Of a stretch of DNA of 64,000 bases, positions 34,466 to 43,420 are shown in pieces. The translations under genes and the position numbers were made by a program. Source of the DNA: an uncultured Pelagibacteraceae bacterium (GTDB lineage: Bacteria; Pseudomonadota; Alphaproteobacteria; Pelagibacterales; Pelagibacteraceae); assembly GCA_902598655.1 (NCBI GenBank), contig CACKCQ010000002.1, positions 135,744 through 199,743 on the forward strand, given 5' to 3'. Below the pieces are notes generated by a model. That model was given only the letters and a program-made list of their open reading frames with translations, was not told the origin of the DNA and searched no databases. The stretch's first letter is position 1; the number at the start of each line of letters is the position of its first letter.

Positions 34466-35575
34466 ATGAAAAAAAATTTTAGATTTTTTGATAACAGGCA
34501 AAAATATTTGCTTTTTGTTACAACAACTAATGAAAAGAATAAGATTGCGGATGCTTTAAAACCTATTGTACAAAAATTAAAACCAAAATTTCCTGCATTA
34601 AAAATTTTTGATGCAGGTATGGGTGATGGTTCATTATTGATGAGCATAATGAGACAATGTCATCAGAAAATGCCTCATATTCCTTTATTGGTAAGCACAA
34701 AAGAGATAAGTATGGAAGATGTTAGATTAGGACTTGAAAAACTTCCAGATAGGTTTGTAGAACATAAAAATACAGTATTTGTTATTTCAAATCTGAATTA
34801 CGTAGAATCAACATCACTTAAATCGAATGATAAAAATAAACAAAAAAAATTGAATTGGAAAATAGTTAAACTTAAAGGCAACTCTTCGCTCGATTTTTCA
34901 AATCAATTAAGGAAACTAAATCAAGAATTTTTAAATAAAAAATGGCAAATTGAAAGAAATCCTAGAAATGGAAACCCTACTTATAAAGAGCCATCTGTAA
35001 TAGTAATTTACCGAAAAGATCAAGAATTTTCTTTAAAAAATGTTATTCCAAAAAAAAATAATGGGAAAAATAGTTACGACTTAATCATTGCATCACAACC
35101 ATATAGATCAAGAATATCTGCAGAAAAAAAAGTTAAATATGTCATTGATCCAATGATAAAATCATTGGACAAGAAAGGTAAATTAGTAGTAGTTCATGCA
35201 TGTGGAAATGATCCTGGAAACAAAATTATTAAGAAAATCTGGCCGAAAGAAAAACCATTTCCATCACTATATGGATCAATAATTAAGTATATAAAAAATA
35301 ATACTGAAAAAGAAATTTTAAAAAAATTAAAATTTAATAAAAAACAAACAATTAAATATGTTTTGAGAGCATTACCAAATGAAATTAGTGGAGGTATTGC
35401 TACATCATTAATATTTTCAGCTTGGAATGCTGCAGTATATGTCAACCAAATATCTGATGAGCAAATAATGAGTGCAGAAAGAAAAAAATATTACCAAAAA
35501 GTTGTTAAAGATATAGTCAATAAGAATAAAGGATTATATTTTAAAAATGAACTATTTGTAATTGAAAAAAAATAA
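34466..35575 (+). CDS. Putative SAM-dependent methyltransferase-like protein
   Basis: Not firmly recognised. In the 369-residue protein the N-terminal half has FPALKIFDAGMGDGSLLMSI near residue 42, which looks like motif I of a class I SAM-binding fold. Later YDLIIASQPYRSRI near residue 204 and KKGKLVVVHACGNDPGN near 236 could be the motif IV/V strands, separated by a lysine-rich insert (about 115-190). The spacing is large for a single methyltransferase fold. It starts 16 bases after the hydrolase, in the metY unit. Catalytic activity is not certain. Confidence 0.55.
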   Translation: MKKNFRFFDNRQKYLLFVTTTNEKNKIADALKPIVQKLKPKFPALKIFDAGMGDGSLLMSIMRQCHQKMPHIPLLVSTKEISMEDVRLGLEKLPDRFVEHKNTVFVISNLNYVESTSLKSNDKNKQKKLNWKIVKLKGNSSLDFSNQLRKLNQEFLNKKWQIERNPRNGNPTYKEPSVIVIYRKDQEFSLKNVIPKKNNGKNSYDLIIASQPYRSRISAEKKVKYVIDPMIKSLDKKGKLVVVHACGNDPGNKIIKKIWPKEKPFPSLYGSIIKYIKNNTEKEILKKLKFNKKQTIKYVLRALPNEISGGIATSLIFSAWNAAVYVNQISDEQIMSAERKKYYQKVVKDIVNKNKGLYFKNELFVIEKK

Positions 35576-36592
35576 TCAACTAAATCTATTTCTGTATAAA
35601 AAATACAATGATGATGTAATTAATAATATTGAACTAAACTGGTGCAATGAAGCAGTTAAAATACTAGCACCAGATAAGACAGTAAGAATTCCTAATATAA
35701 TTTGTAAAAAAATAATTAAACCTAAAATAATTATAGGTTTAAATAAATAAAAAAATTTATTGCGATAAGTAATATATAAAATCAATATATATATAATAAA
35801 TATTAAATAAGCTAAATTCCGATGCAAATATTGCACTAATGAAGGTTCACTAAAAGCAGATAATTTAAATAAGCTTATAAATTTATTGTCATCTGGAAAA
35901 TAAGAATCGCCCATTAATGGCCAAGTGTTGTATATTTTTCCTGCATCCATACCTGAAACAAATGCACCAATAATAATTTGTGTAAAGATTAAAAACAAAA
36001 AAAATTCAGGCAAGTAATTTTTTATTTTTTTATCCCTTTTATTTAAATTTACTAAACTTAAATAATTCCAAAAAATTAAAGATAAAATTATAAATGCAAA
36101 TAAAAGATGTATGGATAACCTAAAATGACTTACGTCTATATTATTCACAAGACCGCTCTGTACCATGAACCAACCTAAAAAACCCTGAAAACAAATCAAA
36201 AAAAAGATCAAATAAAAATTATAAAGCTTTTTAATACCTAATTTAATTGTAAAAAATATTAAAGGAACCAAGAAAGCCAAACCAATTATCCGTCCAAAAA
36301 ATCTGTGGGCCCACTCCCACCAAAATATCACTTTGAATTCACTTAGAGTCATTGAAAAATTTTGAAGTTTAAATTCAGGTATTTGTTTATAAGATTCGAA
36401 ATATGCTAACCAGTCATCATTATTTATTGGTGGAAAAAAACCTTTAAAAAATTCCCATTCAGTAATTGATAATCCAGAGTCAGTAAGTCTTGTTAAACCA
36501 CCAACAACTATCATTGCTGAAACCAAAAAAAACATAAATAACAGCCAATTAGATATGTAAATTTTCAACTTTGTATTTATTTCAGTATACAT
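35576..36592 (-). CDS. ctaA: Heme A synthase (COX15/CtaA type 2)
   Basis: Oxidises the C8 methyl of heme O to make heme A for cytochrome aa3 oxidase. The 338-residue integral membrane protein has about eight helices and the COX15 signatures VGGLTRLTDSGLSITEW near residue 30 and FWWEWAHRFFGRIIGL near 90. Heme-ligand histidines appear in WAHRFFGR, DVSHFRLSIHL, VQYLHRNLAY and ASLHQFSSILL. The stop codon directly follows the methyltransferase-like gene's end, with convergent transcription and no spacer. Confidence 0.94.
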   Translation of the reverse strand: MYTEINTKLKIYISNWLLFMFFLVSAMIVVGGLTRLTDSGLSITEWEFFKGFFPPINNDDWLAYFESYKQIPEFKLQNFSMTLSEFKVIFWWEWAHRFFGRIIGLAFLVPLIFFTIKLGIKKLYNFYLIFFLICFQGFLGWFMVQSGLVNNIDVSHFRLSIHLLFAFIILSLIFWNYLSLVNLNKRDKKIKNYLPEFFLFLIFTQIIIGAFVSGMDAGKIYNTWPLMGDSYFPDDNKFISLFKLSAFSEPSLVQYLHRNLAYLIFIIYILILYITYRNKFFYLFKPIIILGLIIFLQIILGILTVLSGASILTASLHQFSSILLITSSLYFLYRNRFS

Positions 36593-36635
36593 AATTGTTT
36601 AAATATAATATTTATTATTAATTCCAATTGATCAA

Positions 36636-36926
36636 ATGTCGCCTGATAAACAAAAAAAATTAAACATATTAAGAAAAAAATTAGATCTTCTTGATAATAA
36701 GCTTATTAAATTGATAAAAATTAGAACTAATATCGTTAAAGAAGTTCTTAAACTTAAAACTTACAAACACGAAATAGTGGATAAAAAAAGAATATCATTA
36801 ATCCTTAAAAATATTAAAAAAAAATCAATTAAAAATAATATCGATCCAAAAATTACAAACAGAATTTGGAAAAATATGATTATGTCTTATATTGATTTTG
36901 AAAGAAGAAATTTTAAGAAAAAATAA
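36636..36926 (+). CDS. Chorismate mutase (AroQ class)
   Basis: Converts chorismate to prephenate for phenylalanine and tyrosine. The 96-residue all-helical protein fits a stand-alone AroQ domain: LDLLDNKLIKLIKIRTNIVKEVLKLK for helix 1 with the active-site arginine and lysine, then DKKRISLILKNI and RIWKNMIMSYIDFERR for helices 2 and 3. Very lysine- and isoleucine-rich. It is alone on the plus strand between ctaA (divergent) and rpmG (convergent, adjacent stop codons). Confidence 0.82.
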   Translation: MSPDKQKKLNILRKKLDLLDNKLIKLIKIRTNIVKEVLKLKTYKHEIVDKKRISLILKNIKKKSIKNNIDPKITNRIWKNMIMSYIDFERRNFKKK

Positions 36927-37118
36927 TTATTTACTATGAGGTGGCAATTTCTTTTCAACAAACACTTCATGTTTTCTTGTGGCAGGATTATATTTTTTTG
37001 CCTTTAATTTAATTTTTGCCTTTTCGCCACCAGCTGGTTTTTTTACATAATAAAAAAAAGGACTGTCTGGTTTAGTTTCGGGTACCAATCTAACTTTAAC
37101 GTGAGTTTTTTTAGCCAT
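36927..37118 (-). CDS. rpmG: 50S ribosomal protein L33
   Basis: Small zinc-free L33. The 63-residue protein starts MAKKTHVKVRLVPETKPDSP, then SPFFYYVKKPAGGEKAKIKLKAKKYNPATRKHEVFVEKK, the L33 core. It has no cysteine, so it is the C-minus form. It is a little longer than the usual 50-55 residues because of extra residues after VRLV and at the C terminus. It overlaps the 3' end of the merR gene by 8 bases. Confidence 0.93.
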   Translation of the reverse strand: MAKKTHVKVRLVPETKPDSPFFYYVKKPAGGEKAKIKLKAKKYNPATRKHEVFVEKKLPPHSK

Positions 37119-37479
37119 TTTTTTTTAAGTTTTTTAGTAAATTAGATATTTTTTCTATTTTTGTTTTTAAAATTTCATTCTTTATAATTTTATTATTATT
37201 TTCGTCAAGTTCTGAATCTTTTGAATTTAATTGTTTTTTGACACCTTTGATTGTCATACCTTTATTTTTTAATAGAAATTGTATTTTCTTTAGCAGCTTT
37301 ATTGAATTATTATCATAATACCTTCTATTTCCAGAAAAAATAAACGGTTTTAATTGTTTAAACTCTTTTTCCCAAAATCTAATTGTATATGTAGACAATT
37401 TTCCTGTTTTTTTATTAACTAAATTCAAAATTTGAGCTACTTCGCCAATAGATTTATATTTTTTGAAATCATCATTCAT
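37111..37479 (-). CDS. MerR family transcriptional regulator
   Basis: Small DNA-binding regulator. The 122-residue protein has a winged helix-turn-helix domain with SIGEVAQILNLVNKKTGKLSTYTIRFWEKEF and IFSGNRRYYDNNSIKLLKKIQFLL (residues about 10-75). A short coiled-coil C terminus without a cysteine effector site follows. This gene directly downstream of ihfA is the standard alphaproteobacterial arrangement. Target genes are unknown. It overlaps ihfA by 8 bases. Confidence 0.9.
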   Translation of the reverse strand: MNDDFKKYKSIGEVAQILNLVNKKTGKLSTYTIRFWEKEFKQLKPFIFSGNRRYYDNNSIKLLKKIQFLLKNKGMTIKGVKKQLNSKDSELDENNNKIIKNEILKTKIEKISNLLKNLKKNG

Positions 37480-37765
37480 TTGAATTTATATAATTTTTTA
37501 AATCTTTAGAAGGTTTAAATAAAATTACATTTCTTTCAGAAATTATTTTATTTTCCATAGTTCTTGGATTTCTACCAATTCTACTTTTTTTATGTCTTAG
37601 AATAAATGTACCAAATTTGGGTATTTTGACTTTTTTATTCTTTAAAAGTTCATCTAAAATAATCGAAAAAAGATCTTCTAATATATTTGCAGAAATTAAT
37701 TTTGAAAAACCTAATTGCATATATACAGAATTAATTATTTCTTTTTTTGTTAAATTTATTCGCAT
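37472..37765 (-). CDS. ihfA: Integration host factor subunit alpha
   Basis: DNA-bending nucleoid protein. The 97-residue protein has the HU/IHF fold. TKKEIINSVYMQLGFSK opens the first helices, and the beta-arm reads KVKIPKFGTFILRHKKSRIGRNPRTM near residues 45-68, with the Pro in RNPRT that intercalates DNA. The IHF-alpha assignment rests on its position between plsX and merR. Its ATG is immediately downstream of the plsX stop codon; fabH, usually between them, is missing. Confidence 0.92.
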   Translation of the reverse strand: MRINLTKKEIINSVYMQLGFSKLISANILEDLFSIILDELLKNKKVKIPKFGTFILRHKKSRIGRNPRTMENKIISERNVILFKPSKDLKNYINSNE

Positions 37766-38773
37766 TTAAATAATATTTTTTTTAATTTTATCAATTAATT
37801 TACCATTTATAATTTTTTCACATACTTTTAATGAATTAGCAAATCCAACCTCATCTGTTGAGCCATGACTTTTAATTACTGGCTTGTCTAATCCTAATAA
37901 TATTGCACCGTTGTATAATCTTGGATCTAATTTTTTTTTAAATCTTTTTAGATTTTTTATATTTAGTAATGTGGAAATTTTACCTAATATTGATGAATTT
38001 AGAGCACTCTTTAATTCTGAAGTAATAAAATTAGCAGTGCCCTCAGCAGTTTTAAGCGCAATATTTCCAGTAAAACCATCGGTTACGATTACATTGACAT
38101 CACCTTCCATAATATGATTGCCTTCGATATATCCTTTAAATTCAAACAATGAATTTTTATTCTCATTCAATTGTTGATAAGTATTTTTAATAATATTGTT
38201 GCCTTTTAATTCCTCAGATCCAATGTTTAGTAATGCAACTTTCGCATCTTCTTTCTCAAATAATGATTTATGTAATGCCGAACCCATGAAACTAAAATCA
38301 ACAAGATTTTTTTCACTACATTCAATATTTGCTCCTAAATCTAAGACTACATTCATTCCATTTCTATTTGGCCATAAAGCAGATAAGGCTGGTTTATCAA
38401 TTCCTTCAATCATACTTAAATTTAATTTTGCAATTACAAATAATGCACCAGTGTTTCCAGCTGACACAATTGCATCGGACTCCATTCTTTTTAAACTTTC
38501 TATTGATTGCCACATGCTTGAGTCTTTCCCTTTTTTTGCTGCAGACAGTGGACTATCTTCATCTTTTATTGAGTTCTCCGTATGGAATATTTTAAAATTA
38601 TTATTATTTATTTTTGTTTTATTTATTAACGGAGAAATAATTTGTTCATTACCAAATATATTATAAAAAATGTTAGTCGAAGTCGAACTATGAATTTCAA
38701 TACCTTTTATAACTTTTTGAGGAGAATTATCACCACCCATTGCATCAACTGCAATTCTTATCGGGTTATCCAT
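37766..38773 (-). CDS. plsX: Phosphate acyltransferase PlsX
   Basis: Makes acyl-phosphate from acyl-ACP for phospholipid synthesis. The 335-residue protein has IRIAVDAMGGDNSPQKVIKG at the N terminus, DEDSPLSAAKKGKDSSMWQS near residue 72, AIVSAGNTGALFVIA near 100, and FTGNIALKTAEG near 236; all are PlsX hallmarks. It is 6 bases downstream of rpmF. Length is normal. Confidence 0.96.
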   Translation of the reverse strand: MDNPIRIAVDAMGGDNSPQKVIKGIEIHSSTSTNIFYNIFGNEQIISPLINKTKINNNNFKIFHTENSIKDEDSPLSAAKKGKDSSMWQSIESLKRMESDAIVSAGNTGALFVIAKLNLSMIEGIDKPALSALWPNRNGMNVVLDLGANIECSEKNLVDFSFMGSALHKSLFEKEDAKVALLNIGSEELKGNNIIKNTYQQLNENKNSLFEFKGYIEGNHIMEGDVNVIVTDGFTGNIALKTAEGTANFITSELKSALNSSILGKISTLLNIKNLKRFKKKLDPRLYNGAILLGLDKPVIKSHGSTDEVGFANSLKVCEKIINGKLIDKIKKNII

Positions 38774-38778
38774 AAATA

Positions 38779-38958
38779 TTAATCTTTAGGGTCTAATACT
38801 TGCCTACCTTTGTAAAATCCAGTCTTAAGATCTATATGATGAGATAATCTATATTCACCAGACTTTTTATCCTCAATTATATTCTTTGAGTTTAGTCTCA
38901 TATGAGATCTCCTTTTTCCAGATCTTGACTTAGTAGTTTTTCTTTTTGGTACGGCCAT
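38779..38958 (-). CDS. rpmF: 50S ribosomal protein L32
   Basis: 59 residues on the minus strand, ATG 38958 to TAA 38779. It begins [20 protein letters not shown], the classic L32 start, and ends GRQVLDPKD. It contains no cysteine, so it is the zinc-free C-minus form. It lies directly upstream of plsX as in most bacteria; the yceD/DUF177 gene often found before rpmF is absent, and a cytochrome bc1 chaperone gene takes its place. Confidence 0.95.
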   Translation of the reverse strand: MAVPKRKTTKSRSGKRRSHMRLNSKNIIEDKKSGEYRLSHHIDLKTGFYKGRQVLDPKD

Positions 38959-38961
38959 AAA

Positions 38962-39426
38962 TTAAAGTGTTAATATATCTTTTGTGAGTTTATTAAAAGA
39001 GTTTTTTGTTAAAAAATTACTATATTTTTCAAGGTAATTTATAAATAATTCAATATTTGGGAAGTCATCAATAAAACTATTTATTATTTCCTTTTTTTCC
39101 TTAGTATTTTTTGTTTCCCATAAATTAATTTTATCAATTATTGAAAATAATAAGTTTACATATTCTTTCATTTTTTTATTAATTGTTGCGTCACCATATC
39201 CGATTTCTCTTATCGAAAGTTCAATTTGACGTATACAAAAATCAAAAAAATTTTGAAGATTTTTTTTACTCTCAATACTTTTGTTAATTTTTAATAAAAA
39301 AGCCAAATGAAAGAAGAAAATTATCATTCTATCATAAAATGTGTCTGGTTTATCGATATTGTATAACTCTTTATTTCTGGTGAGTTTTATTAAATTGTTG
39401 TAAACATTTAAGTAATCTTTATTCAT
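38962..39426 (-). CDS. Ubiquinol-cytochrome c chaperone (CBP3/UQCC1 family)
   Basis: Probable assembly factor for cytochrome b of the bc1 complex. Starting at ATG 39426 gives 154 residues, MNKDYLNVYNNLIKLTRN. The family signature RQIELSIREIGYGDATINKKMKEY (split here: RQIELSIREIGYGD around residues 78-91, then ATINKKMKEY) is clear. DTFYDRMIIFFFHLAFLL is the matching N-terminal pattern. Gene order with bamE divergent and plsX downstream is the alphaproteobacterial standard. Its start codon overlaps the divergent bamE start by two bases; an alternative ATG at 39465 would overlap bamE more. Confidence 0.8.
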   Translation of the reverse strand: MNKDYLNVYNNLIKLTRNKELYNIDKPDTFYDRMIIFFFHLAFLLKINKSIESKKNLQNFFDFCIRQIELSIREIGYGDATINKKMKEYVNLLFSIIDKINLWETKNTKEKKEIINSFIDDFPNIELFINYLEKYSNFLTKNSFNKLTKDILTL

Positions 39427-39880
39427 GAAATATATTTTAATTATACTATTTATTTTTATATCCAACTGCTCTGGAAATAAAGTAACAAATTATCATGGTA
39501 CTAAATCTTTGGAGAAAAAATTTGAAAAAATCAAAGTAAATGAGACAAATAAAAATGATTTGATTAAAATTATAGGTCCTCCATCATCAAAAAGTGATTT
39601 TAATAAAAATATCTGGTTTTATTTTGAAAGGTTTAAAACAAATCAATCATTGTTTAAATTAGGAACTCAAAAAATTAAAAAAAATAATATTCTTGTTTTA
39701 GAATTAAATGAACTTGGCATTCTAAAGAGTAAGAAAATTTTAAATATAGATAATATGAATGAATTAGATTTTGCAAAAAAAACCACTAGTAAAGATTTTA
39801 AAAACAACACTATTTTATATGGAGTCTTTTCATCTTTACGAGAAAAAATTAATGCTCCAATAAGAAATAAAAAAAACTAG
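39425..39880 (+). CDS. bamE: Outer membrane assembly factor BamE (SmpA/OmlA family)
   Basis: Lipoprotein of the BAM complex that inserts outer-membrane proteins. The 151-residue protein has a signal and lipobox ISNC (MKYILIILFIFISNC). The BamE fold follows: VNETNKNDLIKIIGPPSSKSDF near residue 38 is the conserved I-G-x-P turn, then NIWFYFERFKTNQSLFKLG. It is divergent from the bc1 chaperone gene, sharing the CATG at 39424-39427, and its end is 2 bases from the convergent hppA stop. Confidence 0.86.
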   Translation: MKYILIILFIFISNCSGNKVTNYHGTKSLEKKFEKIKVNETNKNDLIKIIGPPSSKSDFNKNIWFYFERFKTNQSLFKLGTQKIKKNNILVLELNELGILKSKKILNIDNMNELDFAKKTTSKDFKNNTILYGVFSSLREKINAPIRNKKN

Positions 39881-39882
39881 TT

Positions 39883-41982
39883 CTAACCAGCAATTACAGC
39901 TAACAATAATAAAGCAACTATATTCGTAATTTTTATCATTGGATTAACTGCTGGTCCTGCAGTATCTTTATATGGATCACCTACGGTGTCTCCGGTAACC
40001 GCAGCTTTATGTGCCTCTGAACCTTTTCCACCAAATTTACCGTCTTCAATATATTTTTTTGCATTATCCCATGCTCCACCACCAGCGGTCATTGAAACTG
40101 CAACAAATAATCCAGTAATTATTACTCCTAGTAGCATTGCTCCAACAGATGATAATGCTGCAACTTGACCTCCAATTGGTAAAATAATTAAATATAAAAC
40201 AATTGGTGATAAAACCGGCAATAATGATGGAATTACCATTTCTTTAATTGCTGCTTTTGTAAGTAAATCTACAAGCTTACCATAATCAGGCTTTGCTTTA
40301 CGTTTCATAATACCAGGAATTTTTTTAAATTGCCTTCTTACTTCAATTACAACTGCACCTCCTGCTCTACCTACGGCTTGCATACCCATAGATCCAAAAA
40401 GATATGGTAACATTCCTCCAATTAATAAACCAACTACTACAAATGGATTTGATAAATCAAAAGTAACAACAATACCTTCCAATTTAGATCCTGCTTCTTT
40501 TGAGAAATGCTTAATATCCTCAGTATATGCAGCAAACAAAACTAATGCTCCTAATCCAGCTGAACCTATTGCATAACCTTTTGTAACTGCTTTTGTTGTA
40601 TTTCCAACAGCATCTAAGGCATCAGTAGTTTTTCTTACATTTTTTGGAAGATTTGACATTTCTGCAATTCCACCGGCATTATCTGTTACGGGACCATATG
40701 CATCAAGTGCTACAACCATACCGGCCAATGCAAGCATAGTAGTAACTGCAATAGCAATACCAAATAATCCAGCAATAGAATTAGTTAATAAAATTCCTGC
40801 TACAATTATTATCGCAGGTATTGCTGTCGCTTCCATTGATATAGCTAAACCTTGAATTACATTAGTACCATGACCAGTGGTAGATGACTCTGCAACACTT
40901 TTAACAGGTCTATAATCTGTACCAGTGTAATATTCAGTAATCCAAATTAACAATCCAGTTATAATTAAACCTATCACACCACAATAATATAAACTCATAC
41001 CATTAAAAGAAACTCCATTTGCAGAATAATTAGTATCCAATCCAATAACGTAGTCTGTAATGGGATATAAAATAATTAAAGACAAAATAGCTGTAGCAAC
41101 AAAACCTTTATATAATGCATTCATTATATTTTTTGATTGTCCAAGTTTTACAAAAAAAGTACCTACTATAGATGTTAATATACAAGCTGCGCCAATACTT
41201 AATGGGTAAACCATCATATTTAAATCTGACACAAAAAATATTGATGAAAGAACCATAGTTGCAACAATTGTTACAGCGTATGTTTCAAAAAGATCAGCTG
41301 CCATACCTGCGCAGTCTCCAACATTATCTCCAACGTTATCTGCTATAACAGCAGGATTTCTAGGATCGTCCTCTGGAATACCAGCCTCTACTTTTCCAAC
41401 TAAATCTGCACCTACATCAGCTCCTTTTGTAAAAATTCCACCACCTAGTCTTGCAAAAATTGATATTAAAGATGCACCAAAACCTAATGCAACTAATGCG
41501 TTTACAATTTCCCTTTCATCAACACCAGCTGATAATAATATATAATAATAAACTGCAATTGCTAACAAAGCTAAACCAGCAACCAACATTCCTGTAATTG
41601 CTCCAGATTTAAATGCTATCGAAAGACCTTGAGATAAGCCTTTTCTTGATGCTTCAGCTGTTCGTACATTGGCTTGAACTGAAACTAACATTCCAACGTA
41701 ACCAGCTATACCTGATAATGCTGCTCCTATTAAATATCCAATTCCTACTAATAATGAAAAAGCAAAACTAATAATAACTAAAACAACAACTCCAACGATA
41801 GCAATTGTTTTGTATTGTCTGTTTAAATAAGCTTTTGCCCCTATTTGAATAGCAGAAGCAATTTCTTGCATCTTTGCATTTCCTGCACTTGCATTCAAAA
41901 TTGACGATCCAGTAACAAATCCATATACGATGGATAAAATTCCTGCAAAAATTGTGTATAATAAAATAGTATCAACAGACAT
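39883..41982 (-). CDS. hppA: Proton-translocating membrane pyrophosphatase (K+-independent type)
   Basis: Couples pyrophosphate hydrolysis to proton pumping across the inner membrane. The 699-residue protein has about sixteen helices. [20 protein letters not shown] near residue 180 and [21 protein letters not shown] near 215 form the PPi/Mg site. The residue that sets potassium dependence is lysine at about 464 ([15 protein letters not shown]), the K+-independent form. It follows thiL-nusB-rib genes as in relatives but has its own 80-base leader. It may economise energy in an oligotroph. Confidence 0.96.
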   Translation of the reverse strand: MSVDTILLYTIFAGILSIVYGFVTGSSILNASAGNAKMQEIASAIQIGAKAYLNRQYKTIAIVGVVVLVIISFAFSLLVGIGYLIGAALSGIAGYVGMLVSVQANVRTAEASRKGLSQGLSIAFKSGAITGMLVAGLALLAIAVYYYILLSAGVDEREIVNALVALGFGASLISIFARLGGGIFTKGADVGADLVGKVEAGIPEDDPRNPAVIADNVGDNVGDCAGMAADLFETYAVTIVATMVLSSIFFVSDLNMMVYPLSIGAACILTSIVGTFFVKLGQSKNIMNALYKGFVATAILSLIILYPITDYVIGLDTNYSANGVSFNGMSLYYCGVIGLIITGLLIWITEYYTGTDYRPVKSVAESSTTGHGTNVIQGLAISMEATAIPAIIIVAGILLTNSIAGLFGIAIAVTTMLALAGMVVALDAYGPVTDNAGGIAEMSNLPKNVRKTTDALDAVGNTTKAVTKGYAIGSAGLGALVLFAAYTEDIKHFSKEAGSKLEGIVVTFDLSNPFVVVGLLIGGMLPYLFGSMGMQAVGRAGGAVVIEVRRQFKKIPGIMKRKAKPDYGKLVDLLTKAAIKEMVIPSLLPVLSPIVLYLIILPIGGQVAALSSVGAMLLGVIITGLFVAVSMTAGGGAWDNAKKYIEDGKFGGKGSEAHKAAVTGDTVGDPYKDTAGPAVNPMIKITNIVALLLLAVIAG

Positions 41983-42064
41983 ATAATTCCTTAAATAAGT
42001 GTTTTAGTTGTTTTTTAAAATGCGGACATTACAAAAAAGATTATAAAAGGCAATATTTAACTTC

Positions 42065-43024
42065 TTAGAATATATGAGAATAACCCTGATATTTAAGGTA
42101 TTTTATGGGAATTCTCCTATTATCTAATAAGTATTTTTTTGATTTAGTATTAATTTGCCCAATTAAAGAAATTTTTTGATTCATTTTAGATGATAAAGTT
42201 TTTATGTATTTTCTCTTTGACTTAGAAGCTGTAAACAAAATTTGATAGTCATCACCATTTAATAAATAGTCTAATTTCTTCAGTTTTTTGTTTTTAATCA
42301 ATTGTTTTAAATGATTTGATATGGGAATCCTTTCTATATCGATTAAATAACCAAGTTTTTGTTTATTTATTAATTTATTCAGATCAATTACCAATCCATC
42401 TGAGACATCCATAGAACAGTTTGCAATTTTAAAAAGATATGAACTAAACTTTTTAGGTAGATCGGGTGAATAATATTTATCAATAAAATATTTTTTTTGA
42501 TTTGGGTTTAAAATAATTCTCTTTTTTAAAGCTTTTAAACCAATGTAACTATCACCTATATTGCCAGTTAAATAAATGTCATCTCCAATTTTTGCTTTAT
42601 TTCTATAAACAATTTTATTTGAATATCCTAAAGAAATAACTGTAAAACTTAGATTTTTTGAGGATGCAGTATCACCACCAGATAATTTAATATTAAATTT
42701 ACTTTGCTCATTGGATAAAGATTTGTTGATTAATGACATATTTTTTTTTGTAAAATGTTTTTTGTTACCTGAGCCAGCTAAAAAGAAATAATTTGGCTTT
42801 ACCCCTTTAGCATAAATATCTGATATAGATGATCTTATTATTTTCCTTATAACAAGATCTGGTTTATTGAAATTTAAAAAGTGTATACCCTCATTATAAG
42901 TATCAACAGAAATAACTAATTTTTTATTTTTATCAAAAAAAACATCATCATTTAAATTAAGCGAAGATGGATTATTTTTAGATAATTTTTTTAAATAACT
43001 ATTTATTAAGAATTCTTCATTCAT
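42065..43024 (-). CDS. thiL: Thiamine-monophosphate kinase
   Basis: Phosphorylates thiamine monophosphate to the active diphosphate. The 319-residue protein has SLNLNDDVFFD near residue 22, the metal-binding VISVDTYNEGIHF near 33, IRSSISDIYAKGVKP near 62, and IKLSGGDTASSKNLSFTV near 110, all ThiL signatures. CSMDVSDGLVIDLNKL near 203 is the second metal site. SAR11 bacteria typically need thiamine precursors from outside, yet retain this last step. It shares one base with nusB. Confidence 0.93.
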   Translation of the reverse strand: MNEEFLINSYLKKLSKNNPSSLNLNDDVFFDKNKKLVISVDTYNEGIHFLNFNKPDLVIRKIIRSSISDIYAKGVKPNYFFLAGSGNKKHFTKKNMSLINKSLSNEQSKFNIKLSGGDTASSKNLSFTVISLGYSNKIVYRNKAKIGDDIYLTGNIGDSYIGLKALKKRIILNPNQKKYFIDKYYSPDLPKKFSSYLFKIANCSMDVSDGLVIDLNKLINKQKLGYLIDIERIPISNHLKQLIKNKKLKKLDYLLNGDDYQILFTASKSKRKYIKTLSSKMNQKISLIGQINTKSKKYLLDNRRIPIKYLKYQGYSHIF

Positions 43025-43419
43025 TAGTTTCTTAATTTCTTTGAAATTTTATCAAGCAAAGCATTTAAGTATTTTGTTTGTGATAAATCGATAAAGAAAT
43101 TAGAAGCATTAAGGTATTCTTTAATAATTATCTTCGAAGATATTTTTGGTTTATACATTAATTCAAAAATCGCACTTTTTATTATTACTTGAAAAACTTT
43201 ATCTAGGTTTGATATTTTTAAATCTTCATTTAAATGATTTATAATTTCCTCATGAATTACGTCATCTCTTTCAATTGTACCGTTTACTACATCTTTTATA
43301 AATTTTTTGAAACGATGTTTTGGAAAATTTAATTCTACTTCATTGTTATAATACTTGCTGTAAAGCTTCTGAATTATAATAACTCTTGGATTATTTTTTT
43401 TACTAAAATGAAGCGGCAT
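43024..43419 (-). CDS. nusB: Transcription antitermination factor NusB
   Basis: RNA-binding antitermination factor for rRNA operons. The 131-residue all-helical protein is divergent at its N terminus, but LDKVFQVIIKSAIFELMYKPKISSKIIIKEYLNASNFF (split here for length, around residues 76-112) is the recognisable C-terminal NusB core. Its position between ribH and thiL is the classic one. It starts 2 bases downstream of the ribH stop. Confidence 0.88.
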   Translation of the reverse strand: MPLHFSKKNNPRVIIIQKLYSKYYNNEVELNFPKHRFKKFIKDVVNGTIERDDVIHEEIINHLNEDLKISNLDKVFQVIIKSAIFELMYKPKISSKIIIKEYLNASNFFIDLSQTKYLNALLDKISKKLRN

Positions 43420-43420
43420 T

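Noticed and set aside
35562..35750. Plus-strand 62-residue frame after the methyltransferase-like gene
   Set aside because: It is antisense to the 3' end of ctaA and has no supporting motif.
38196..38666. Plus-strand 156-residue frame
   Set aside because: Antisense to plsX, which has unmistakable signatures.
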